From: Clostridia bacterium | Lineage (GTDB): Bacteria > Bacillota_A > Clostridia > Oscillospirales > Acutalibacteraceae | DNA: 8,028 bases | NCBI GenBank assembly: GCA_017549665.1 | Contig: JAFYUD010000186.1 | Span: 1 to 8,028, forward strand | Reading direction: 5' to 3' | In this document: positions 1 through 7,100 of the stretch, one piece after another | Position numbering within the stretch: the stretch's first letter is position 1 | How the letters are laid out: the number at the start of each line of letters is the position of its first letter | The notes under the pieces: model-generated | What the model was told of the DNA's origin: nothing | The model's input: the letters and a program-made list of their open reading frames with translations, nothing else | Database searches by the model: none | Translations under genes and position numbers: made by a program

Positions 1-35
1 CTTATAAGTCCCTCATATTTCTTTTATTTTTCCAC

Positions 36-64
36 TTGTATATAAGATTTTTTTATAGTATAAT
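36..64 (+). promoter_or_regulatory. Sigma-A-type promoter of the dockerin-like secreted protein gene
   Basis: A -35 box TTGTAT (36-41) and a perfect -10 box TATAAT (59-64) are separated by 17 bases. The -35 box matches TTGACA at four of six positions. Transcription would begin near 71, leaving a leader of about 20 bases that carries the ribosome binding site. The placement excludes the in-frame TTG codon at 36 as a translation start, because that codon is itself the -35 box. No operator is evident around it. Confidence 0.72.
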
Positions 65-77
65 AAGAAAAAAATGC

Positions 78-84
78 AAGGAGA
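78..84 (+). promoter_or_regulatory. Ribosome binding site fixing the start at 93
   Basis: AAGGAGA lies 8 bases upstream of the ATG at 93. It decides between this ATG and the longer TTG-initiated reading from 36. The protein starting at 93 begins with a textbook signal peptide (MKKF followed by a hydrophobic stretch), which supports the choice. Confidence 0.85.
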
Positions 85-92
85 ATTTATTT

Positions 93-977
93 ATGAAAAA
101 ATTTATTTGTGCATTACTTGCAATTATTATTGTTCTTACTCCCGTTTCAGCTTTTGCTGCTGAAGACACAAATCCGATGGAAATCAAAATGGGGGACATC
201 AACCTTGACGGAAAAATCTCTGCATCTGATGCCCGTCTTGCACTCCGTTGCTCTGCAAAGCTTGATTCTGCAGAAAACATTTCAATGCTGAGCATTGATG
301 CTGACGGTGACGGAAGAATTTCAGCTGCTGACGCAAGATATATCCTCCGTGTTTCAGCAAAACTTGCAAAATTTACAATAGGTTTTGACGGTGACGGTCT
401 TCCCTGCTTCCTTGAAGCACTTCACAGCAACGTCTATTATCTTGACATTTCAAATTATGATTCAACAACAAAATCGTCACTTGAATTTGAAGTTGCCAGA
501 AAGAACGATAATATCTATATGATGAGTGATGACGAAGAAATGATGAACCGTCTCGTTAAGGATGGCGATTCCCTCAACATCACAAAATGCGGCATAATGG
601 TTTCAAACAAAAAAATCTATTTTCTTATGGGCAACGAAACTTCCGATATTGCTATCGAAATCCCCGAAGAGCTGCTTCAGGAAGAACTCGGGATGAATTC
701 ATCATCACTCAATGATATTGTTGATATGATAAGCACTCTTATTCCCGAAAACATCGGTCTTCCCGTAAAGACAGAAGTTGACGGTCAGCAAGTTTATTAT
801 TACACATATTCAGCAGCAGGTCAGACCTGTCAGCTCTATATGTCAGAAAACGGCAAGCTTCTTTACATTGACGGTCTTATGGGTAACGGCGAAATACAGC
901 GCCTTCTCACATTCAACAAGGTGTCAGGTGACTCACCCGATAAATATTTTGACCTTGACAGATTTGTCGAACAATGA
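93..977 (+). CDS. Secreted protein with N-terminal dockerin-like domain and LolA-like C-terminal domain
   Basis: This 294-residue protein is probably exported. Residues 1-22 form a signal peptide: a Lys-Lys start, a hydrophobic core, and an A-F-A cleavage site near residues 20-22. Residues 34-91 form a dockerin type I-like pair of calcium loops. Loop one is GDINLDGKISASD with ligands D35, N37, D39 and D46; loop two has D69, D71, D73 and D80. Each loop is followed by a helix ending in S-A-K-L. In known families such modules bind cohesins or act as small structural calcium modules; which applies here is unknown. Residues about 97-294 match no family I recognise with certainty. The alternating short strands and the ending YFDLDRFVEQ recall LolA/LppX-like lipoprotein carriers, a weak inference. 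Dockerins usually sit at the C-terminus, so the N-terminal position is unusual. The gene has its own promoter and terminator, so it is probably monocistronic. No catalytic motif is seen, and it need not be a cellulosome enzyme. Confidence 0.85.
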   Translation: MKKFICALLAIIIVLTPVSAFAAEDTNPMEIKMGDINLDGKISASDARLALRCSAKLDSAENISMLSIDADGDGRISAADARYILRVSAKLAKFTIGFDGDGLPCFLEALHSNVYYLDISNYDSTTKSSLEFEVARKNDNIYMMSDDEEMMNRLVKDGDSLNITKCGIMVSNKKIYFLMGNETSDIAIEIPEELLQEELGMNSSSLNDIVDMISTLIPENIGLPVKTEVDGQQVYYYTYSAAGQTCQLYMSENGKLLYIDGLMGNGEIQRLLTFNKVSGDSPDKYFDLDRFVEQ

Positions 978-990
978 TAATTGAATTCAG

Positions 991-1018
991 GAAGACCCGA
1001 CAGCGGGTCTTCTTTTTT
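991..1018 (+). terminator. Rho-independent terminator after the dockerin-like gene
   Basis: A perfect 9-bp stem, GAAGACCCG (991-999) pairing with CGGGTCTTC (1004-1012), encloses the loop ACAG and is followed by six T residues (1013-1018). It begins 13 bases after the TGA stop, so it ends that transcript before the polymerase operon promoter. Confidence 0.92.
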
Positions 1019-1032
1019 ACTTTTGCAAAAAA

Positions 1033-1046
1033 AAAACATTTGTTCG
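1033..1046 (+). promoter_or_regulatory. Candidate LexA (SOS) box upstream of the Y-family polymerase
   Basis: The sequence AAAACATTTGTTCG matches the Firmicute SOS-box core GAAC-N4-GTTC at seven of eight positions: the right half-site GTTCG is perfect, the left is AAAC instead of GAAC. It ends 5 bases before the -35 box of the polymerase promoter, where a bound LexA dimer could block RNA polymerase. Related Bacillus Y-family polymerase genes are LexA-controlled, so the position makes sense. The flanking A-tract makes a chance match of this quality quite possible. Confidence 0.42.
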
Positions 1047-1051
1047 ATGTA

Positions 1052-1079
1052 TTGAAAACACATTTTTTTGTGATATAAT
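1052..1079 (+). promoter_or_regulatory. Promoter of the polymerase-YolD operon (extended -10)
   Basis: A -35 box TTGAAA (1052-1057, five of six matches) and a perfect TATAAT (1074-1079) are 16 bases apart. A TG dinucleotide at 1071-1072 gives the TGnTATAAT extended -10 form. This is a strong promoter, which suits a gene that is normally held off by a repressor. The leader before the ATG at 1104 is short and contains AAGGAGG (1088-1094). Confidence 0.78.
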
Positions 1080-1103
1080 AATAGAAAAAGGAGGCATAGA
1101 AAA

Positions 1104-2597
1104 ATGAATCAGAATAAAACATATATTGCAATAGATCTCAAGTCTTTCTATGCCAGCGTTGAAGCAACGGAAAGAGATCTTGACCCGCTTACAACGAATA
1201 TTGTTGTTGCAGACCCGTCAAGAACCGAAAAAACAATCTGTCTTGCTGTTTCACCGAGCCTTAAAAGCTATGGTATATCAGGAAGAGCCAGAATGTTTGA
1301 GCTGATTCAGCAGGTTAAGGTTATAAATACTCAGCGTCAGCAGAAAGCTCCGGGCAGAAAACTCACAGGCTCATCCTATGACCATAATGAGCTTATGAAT
1401 AACCCGTCACTTGCCGTTGATTACATTGTGGCACCGCCGAGAATGGCAATGTATATTGATTACAGCTCACGTATTTTTGAAATTTACATGCGTCACGTAG
1501 CTCCCGAAGATATTCATGTCTATTCAATAGACGAAGTTTTTATAGATGCAACATCTTACCTTAAAACAACAAAAATGACTGCCCGTGAGTTCACAATGAT
1601 GCTTATTCTTGAAGTTCTGAGTGAAACGGGTGTAACGGCAACGGCAGGAATAGGCCCTAATCTTTATCTCTGCAAAATTGCGATGGATATAACGGCAAAA
1701 CACATTCCGCCCGACAAAGACGGCGTAAGAATTGCCGAGCTTGATGAAATGACCTACCGCAGAGAGCTGTGGAATCACCGACCGCTTACCGATTTCTGGC
1801 GTGTGGGCAGAGGAATTTCAAAAAAGCTCGAAGACCATTATCTTTATACAATGGGCGATGTCGCAAGATGCTCATTATACAATGAAAATCTGCTTTATAA
1901 ACTGTTCGGAATCAACGCAGAGCTCCTTATTGACCATGCATGGGGTTGGGAGCCTTGCACAATTGCCGATATCAAGGCATATAAACCCTCAACAAACAGT
2001 ATAAGCTCGGGGCAGGTGCTTCACTCCCCTTATACAAACGAAAAGGCACGCATTGTTGTGCGTGAAATGGCAGATAATCTTGCACTTGACCTTGTTGAAA
2101 AGAAACTTGTTACAAACCAGCTTGTTCTTACAATCGGCTATGATGCATCAAGCATAACGAATGTTTACACAGGCGAAGTCAAGGTTGATTTTTACGGCAG
2201 ACAGATTCCGAAAAGTGCGAGAGCCACGGCAAATATCGTCAGACATACGGCTTCGGCAAAGCTTATCACTCAGGCTGTACTCAAAGCTTATGATGAAATC
2301 ACCGAAAAAGAACTTACGGTCAGAAGAATCAATATTTCAGCCAATCACATCGTCCCCGAAAGCAGTATAAGCAAAGGCCCTGCACCTTATCAGATTTCTG
2401 TTTTTGAAGATTATGAAGAAACTGTCAGACAGCAGGAAAAAGAAAAAGCCGAGCTTGAAAAAGAGAGAAAAATTCAGGAAACACTTATAGACATCAAACA
2501 CAAATTCGGCAAAAATGCAATTTTAAAGGGAACAAATCTGCAGGAGGGTGCAACCGCAAAGGACAGAAACAGTCAGATAGGCGGTCACAAGGCATAA
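1104..2597 (+). CDS. Y-family translesion DNA polymerase (UmuC/UvrX/YqjW type)
   Basis: This 497-residue protein is an error-prone DNA polymerase that inserts nucleotides opposite damaged template bases in the cytoplasm. The first catalytic motif IDLKSFYASVE (residues 10-20) supplies metal ligand D11 and the aromatic pair F15-Y16, with Y16 at the steric-gate position that rejects ribonucleotides. The second motif SIDE (141-144) supplies D143 and E144. Palm and fingers cover about 1-220, the thumb helix-hairpin region about 225-285, and the little-finger domain about 300-420. QISVF (430-434) resembles the beta-clamp-binding pentapeptide QL(S/D)LF. A charged helical stretch follows (about 438-465), and the C-terminal tail rich in K, G and N, ending in GGHKA, is typical of the Firmicute UvrX/YqjW branch, not of DinB. 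The length and all catalytic residues appear intact. The start has AAGGAGG 9 bases upstream. It is followed 3 bases later by a YolD gene, its usual partner. SOS control is likely from the upstream dyad. Confidence 0.95.
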   Translation: MNQNKTYIAIDLKSFYASVEATERDLDPLTTNIVVADPSRTEKTICLAVSPSLKSYGISGRARMFELIQQVKVINTQRQQKAPGRKLTGSSYDHNELMNNPSLAVDYIVAPPRMAMYIDYSSRIFEIYMRHVAPEDIHVYSIDEVFIDATSYLKTTKMTAREFTMMLILEVLSETGVTATAGIGPNLYLCKIAMDITAKHIPPDKDGVRIAELDEMTYRRELWNHRPLTDFWRVGRGISKKLEDHYLYTMGDVARCSLYNENLLYKLFGINAELLIDHAWGWEPCTIADIKAYKPSTNSISSGQVLHSPYTNEKARIVVREMADNLALDLVEKKLVTNQLVLTIGYDASSITNVYTGEVKVDFYGRQIPKSARATANIVRHTASAKLITQAVLKAYDEITEKELTVRRINISANHIVPESSISKGPAPYQISVFEDYEETVRQQEKEKAELEKERKIQETLIDIKHKFGKNAILKGTNLQEGATAKDRNSQIGGHKA

Positions 2598-2600
2598 ATT

Positions 2601-3026
2601 ATGAGCAACACAGATAAATACAATGACATTATAAACCTGCCGCATCACGTTTCACCGAACAGAAATCATATGTCTATGATTGACAGAGCGGCTCAGTTCA
2701 GTCCGTTTGCCGCATTGACGGGTCACAGCGAGGCTATTGATGAAGTTGCACGTTTTACGGAAAACGCACCTTTTCTTGACGAAAACACAAAAGATATTCT
2801 CAACGAAAAACTGCAACTTATAGCTGAGTCATTAAACAATGAGCCCGTTGTTTCAATAACATTTTTCAGACCCGATACAAGAAAAAGCGGCGGTGCATAT
2901 ATTATAAAAAACGGCACAGTGAAAAACATCGATTCATTCAACCGTGAACTTTATTTTGCCGATAATACACACATCCCGATTGACAGCATCATCGAAATCG
3001 ACGGCAGAATGTTCAACAGCTATTAA
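2601..3026 (+). CDS. YolD-like family protein, partner of the Y-family polymerase
   Basis: This 141-residue protein belongs to the YolD-like family. The diagnostic region is at residues 11-46: INLPHHVS, then MSMIDRAAQFSPFAALTG, then a short helix around E44-A45-I46. The second half (about 83-137) looks like a small beta-rich domain with successive strands V84-F89, A99-I102, E116-F119 and I129-I133. The biochemical function is not established. Published comparative work predicted that YolD stands in for UmuD as an accessory subunit of Firmicute UmuC-like polymerases, because the two genes are regularly adjacent. That fits here: the ATG lies 3 bases after the polymerase stop, and only a weak AAGG (2589-2592) inside the polymerase end precedes it, so translational coupling is likely. 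There is no signal peptide or Lys/Ser autoprotease motif that I can recognise, so UmuD-like self-cleavage is not supported. Confidence 0.9.
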   Translation: MSNTDKYNDIINLPHHVSPNRNHMSMIDRAAQFSPFAALTGHSEAIDEVARFTENAPFLDENTKDILNEKLQLIAESLNNEPVVSITFFRPDTRKSGGAYIIKNGTVKNIDSFNRELYFADNTHIPIDSIIEIDGRMFNSY

Positions 3027-3035
3027 AATACAAAG

Positions 3036-3068
3036 CGGCACAATCCCGAAGGACTGTGCCGTTTTTTT
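3036..3068 (+). terminator. Terminator of the polymerase-YolD operon, possibly bidirectional
   Basis: An 11-bp stem with one A-C mismatch pairs CGGCACA...TCC (3036-3046) with GGA...TGTGCCG (3051-3061) around a four-base CGAA loop. Seven T residues follow (3062-3068). It starts 9 bases after the YolD stop and ends just past the stop codon of the converging PHP gene. On the - strand the hairpin is followed by CTTTGTATTTTAA, moderately T-rich, so it may also end transcripts arriving from the right. Confidence 0.9.
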
Positions 3069-3070
3069 GT

Positions 3071-4045
3071 TTATTCAAAATAAATAGCCGAGGTCTGTGC
3101 CCAGATAAGGGGCGGAAGAGTCATACCCTGCTGTGAAGGTATTTTGCCCGCAAGAACCTTTTCGTGAATAATCTGATAAGCAAAATTTGCTTCATAATTT
3201 ATGTGAGCACACATAAATCCTGCCTTTTCAACGGGAATTTCAAATGTGTAATCACCCGATTTTTCAGCTTTAAATGTAAAGCATTCACCGTCCTGATTAA
3301 AAACACGAAGAATGTGATTTTTCTTCATTTTTTTAACGGAAACAGTAGCTTTCAGACCTTCTGTCAGCTTCACCGTATCACCGAGAAGGTTTTCACCGCA
3401 ACGGATATCAATAAACGTTGCACCCATATGGTCACAGATTGTGGTTCTGCCCTTTTTTATGGCATCAAGAATATCTTCGGGAGAAGCTGACTTTGCATAA
3501 ACATAAGTAACGGGCATCTGAAGAAGATTTGTAACAACATAATCGGAATGATAGTCACTTCCGCCGACAACCGGCAGTTTATAGCCCTTTCTGAGCTGTT
3601 CGTGCCACCAGTCTGTGCATACGATATTATCATAATGCTGAGGTGCATTCCACACTTCAAGAACATCCACTTCGCCGGGGTCTTTTTCCCATCTCCACGG
3701 GCATTGCATACACCACGGGTGATTCATGCAGACAAGTGCACCTCTGCGTTGTGCTTCATTTTTAACTTCAAGCCATTCTTCATAAGTTTCCGCATCAAAA
3801 TGGTCAACAACATCCTTCACGCCCCAGAGATTTGCGTGACCACCGTGCTTTGTATATTCAGCACCGTAAATGAGTGTAAGCCCATCTGTTTCAGGAAACT
3901 CTTCACACAGCTTGTTATGGTCTGTAATTATAACAAAATCAAGCTTGTTCTTTTTTGCAAGTTTTATAACTTCCTCAAGTGTAAGTTTGCCGTCTGAAGC
4001 AGTAGTATGTGTATGAGGAATACCTGAATACCATTTATAACTCAT
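3071..4045 (-). CDS. PHP-domain metallohydrolase, CehA/McbA-like
   Basis: This 324-residue protein has the metal-binding pattern of the PHP superfamily (polymerase and histidinol phosphatase fold), which hydrolyses phosphate esters or related bonds with two or three metal ions. Visible ligands in order are H11-T-H13, D18 in the ASDG turn, D42-H43 in the TDH motif, E63, H109 in MNHPW, and D164 with H166 in GGSDYH. The LEVWNAP segment (129-135) is typical of the CehA/McbA subgroup. The PHP domain fills about 5-205; residues about 215-300 look like a small beta-sandwich addition. There is no signal peptide, so it is probably cytoplasmic. The substrate cannot be told from sequence: family members include a carbaryl hydrolase and many phosphoesterases of unknown substrate. 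The start is supported by AAAAGGTGA just upstream and by H11, which must be kept. A strong terminator lies immediately upstream and I see no convincing promoter between, so expression may depend on read-through or a promoter inside the preceding gene. Confidence 0.9.
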   Translation of the reverse strand: MSYKWYSGIPHTHTTASDGKLTLEEVIKLAKKNKLDFVIITDHNKLCEEFPETDGLTLIYGAEYTKHGGHANLWGVKDVVDHFDAETYEEWLEVKNEAQRRGALVCMNHPWCMQCPWRWEKDPGEVDVLEVWNAPQHYDNIVCTDWWHEQLRKGYKLPVVGGSDYHSDYVVTNLLQMPVTYVYAKSASPEDILDAIKKGRTTICDHMGATFIDIRCGENLLGDTVKLTEGLKATVSVKKMKKNHILRVFNQDGECFTFKAEKSGDYTFEIPVEKAGFMCAHINYEANFAYQIIHEKVLAGKIPSQQGMTLPPLIWAQTSAIYFE

Positions 4046-4061
4046 TATATCACCTTTTGAT

Positions 4062-4089
4062 AAAACCCGGGCATCAGCTGATACCCGGG
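4062..4089 (-). terminator. Rho-independent terminator of the giant repeat-protein gene
   Basis: On the - strand the arms CCCGGG (4084-4089 and 4066-4071) extend inward through a G-T wobble and ATC/GAT to an AGCT loop, giving a 10-bp stem, followed by TTTTATC. It lies 20 bases after the TAA at 4110-4112 and only 16 bases before the PHP start codon. There is no T-tract on the + strand side, so it works on the - strand only. The central ten bases are themselves a perfect palindrome, so an operator role cannot be ruled out. Confidence 0.8.
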
Positions 4090-4109
4090 CAATATTTATG
4101 GATTTGTTA

Positions 4110-7100
4110 TTACTTTACTCTGTATCCGAAGAGTCTGAGAATTCTGTAAAGGAGACAGATGATTTCTGAGAAGAAGTTGATGTGTTCTCTTCCGCAGATA
4201 TCACATTCCTTGTCATTATGACCGCCTTCACCGTCAGGACCTACTTCGATACCGTAATCGGGATCCATATCCGTTACATCTCTGCCGTCAAGGTCACAGA
4301 TGCCGTCGCCATCTTCATCAAGATGTCCGAGTGCAGGAATTTCTTCCTGAGGTTCAGCAACGATATCACAAACGATACAATGTGAACCATCTGTAAGACC
4401 TGTACGTGTACAAGTGGGTTCATAACCCTTGTCAGCAACAAGGTTGTGACCCTTTGCAGGAACTGTTGTCTGTGCAACGATTACTTCGTTACATACTGAA
4501 CAATGTGAACCGATTGTCTTACCTGTCTTTGTGCAGGTGGGTTCAACTGCCTTATCAACAACTATAATATGACCCTTTGCACCTGTATCAACTGTTGTTC
4601 TGCTGAGCTCATCGTTACAAACGCCACAATATACAACGTTATCATATGAACCGCTCTGTGTACAGGTTGCTTCTTTCTCATTTTCCTTGACAATCTTGTC
4701 GGGCTTATGAGCAATTGTTGATCCTGTTATTGTTTTACGGCTTACTTCCTTTTTACAGGTGATACAGTAAATAACCTCATCGTAAGAAGAAGGAACCTTA
4801 CAGGTTGCTGCTACCTTGTTTTCAACAACAGGAGCACCGGGTGTATGTGTACCTACTGCAATAGCAACCTTTTCACGGCTGATTTCTTCAGTACATACTG
4901 TACAGTAGTATACTTCGTCGTATGAACCGCCTTCAAGACAGTTGCCGAATACTTCGTTTTCTTTTACTGCTTCACCCTTTGTATGACCGGGAGCTTCGTG
5001 AATCTTGCCGACTCTTGAAATTTCTTCAGTACATACTGAACAGTAGATAACTTCGTCATATGAACCGTCAACTGTACAAGTTGCGGGAACATCGTTTTCG
5101 ATTACAGGTTCACTGTCTGTATGACCGGGAGCTGTATGAACCTTACCTGTTCTTGAAAGCTCTTCTGTACATACTGAACAGTAGATAACTTCATCATATG
5201 AACCGTCAACAGTACAGCTTGCAGGAACATCGTTTTCAACTACTGTTTCACCGGGTGTATGACCGGGAGCAGTGTGAACCTTTGTTTCTCTTGAAAGTTC
5301 TTCACCGCATACTGAACAGTAAACAACTTCATCATAAGAACCGTCAACAGTACAGCTTGCAGGAACATCCTTTTCAACTACGGGTGCGCCTTCTGTGTGA
5401 GGAACAACGGGGATTGTCTTTGTTTCTCTTGAAATAACTTCGCTACATACTGAACAGTAAACAACTTCGTCATATGAACCGGGAACCTTACATGTGGATT
5501 CGTTTCTGTTTTCTTCTCTTGTTGCTTCTGTGTGAGGAAGTTTTGCGATTGTGCCCTGTTCGATGTATTCACAGAATTCACAACCTCTTTCCTTGGTGCC
5601 TTCCTTGTTACAAGCAGGAGCAGAAGTTTCTGTCCAGTCTTTCCATGTATGAGCTGTTGTTGTGAGCTGTTCTGTGTAATCAGCATTACCTGTAACTGTT
5701 GTAATTACAGCAGGTGACCAGGAATATGCATAATGATTATCTGCATCGGGAGCCTTTACAGTATTAGCAGGAACAGAAATAACTGAACCGTATTCAACAT
5801 CTGCATTTGTACGGACTGTGCCGTCTGCAAATGTCCATGTTACTGTGTACTTATTGATTATCTGATTATATCTTGCCTTGTATGTTGTGTTACCTTCGAT
5901 TTCACCTACAGCGGGTGTCCAGCCTGCGAATGTGAATGTATACTGAGCTGTTGCATCCTTTGTGGGATTTGTACCGTCAAATGTGGGAACTGTACCGTAA
6001 GGAACATCTTCATCTGTTTCAAGAACTGTACCGTCTTCGTCTGTCCATACTACCGTGTATGTGTTGACTACTGATGAATATGTTGCCTTGTATGTTGTGT
6101 TACCTTCGATTGCACCTACAACGGGTGTCCAGCCTGCGAATGTGAATGTATACTGAGCTGTTGCATCCTTTGTGGGATTTGTACCGTCAAATGTGGGAAC
6201 TGTACCGTAAGGAACATTTTCATCTGTTTCAAGAACTGTACCGTCTTCGTCTGTCCATGTTACTGTGTAGTTATTGACTGTCTGTGAATATGTTGCTGTG
6301 TATGTAGCATTACCTTCAACAGCCTTTACTTCGGGAGTCCAGCCTGCGAATGTGAATGTGTACTGTGCTGTGGGAGCCTTTACGGGTGTTGCGTGATCAA
6401 ATGTAGGAACTGTGCCGTAAGGTACGTCTGCATCTGTTTCAAGAACTGTGCCGTTTTCGTCAACCCATGTAACTGTGTACTTATTTACTGTTTCTTTGAA
6501 CTTTGCTACATATGTTGCTTCACCTGTTACTGCAACAATTTCTGTTGTCCAGCCTGAGAATGTGTATGTATACTGAGCTGTTGCAGCCTTTACGGGTGTT
6601 TCACCTGCATAAACGGGTGTTTCACCGTAAGCAACATCTTCTGCCTGAAGAACTGTTCCGTCTTCATTCTTGAATGTAATTGTGTACTTGTTTACAGTTG
6701 CCTTGTATGTTGCCTTGTATATTACATCACCTGTAACAACGCTGATTGAAGGAGTCCAGCCGTTGAATGCGTATGTATACTGAACATCTGCAGCCTTTGT
6801 GGGTTCTGTGCCGTCAAATGAAGGCATTGTGTTATATGCAACAGCATTGTCTGTTTCAAGAACTGTGCCGTCTTCGTCTGCCCATACTACCTTGTATGTT
6901 CTGACTGATTCCTCAAATACTGCATAGTATGTCTTGTTTGCACCGCCTGCAACAACTGTGGGGAATGAATCAACAACTGCGCCGCCCTTTGTTTCTGACC
7001 AGCCCTTGAATGTGTAGACTGTTGAAACTGAGGGTTCTTTTGTTTCCCATGCCTTGTCGGGAGTGATTACATTACCTTCTCTTACAACTGTTGTATGAGT

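Noticed and set aside
36..92. Longer start (TTG at 36) for the dockerin-like protein, adding 19 residues
   Set aside because: The TTG is the -35 promoter box and the extra codons overlap the -10 box. The ATG at 93 has a good ribosome site and begins a standard signal peptide.
1033..3068. The polymerase-YolD pair as part of a prophage or integrative element
   Set aside because: Such pairs are often carried on mobile elements, but no integrase, recombinase, phage gene, attachment-site repeat or base-composition break is visible in the window.
4043..4051. Extended -10-like TGATATAAT on the - strand at the PHP start codon
   Set aside because: The TATAAT overlaps the ATG itself, so a transcript from it would lack the start codon. 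No later start would keep the H11/H13 metal ligands.
4284..4325. HLDEDGDGICDLDG as a second dockerin
   Set aside because: Only one calcium-like loop is present, and the paired loop and the helices typical of dockerins are missing.
5526..5540. LPHTE in the giant protein, resembling a sortase LPXTG motif
   Set aside because: It lies inside the His/Cys array at a module boundary, more than 450 residues before the C-terminus, and is not followed by a membrane segment and basic tail.
5198..5717. Several + strand open frames of 60-80 codons opposite the His/Cys region, and - strand frames offset from the main one
   Set aside because: They are low-complexity shadows of the repeated coding sequence, without ribosome sites or recognisable domains.
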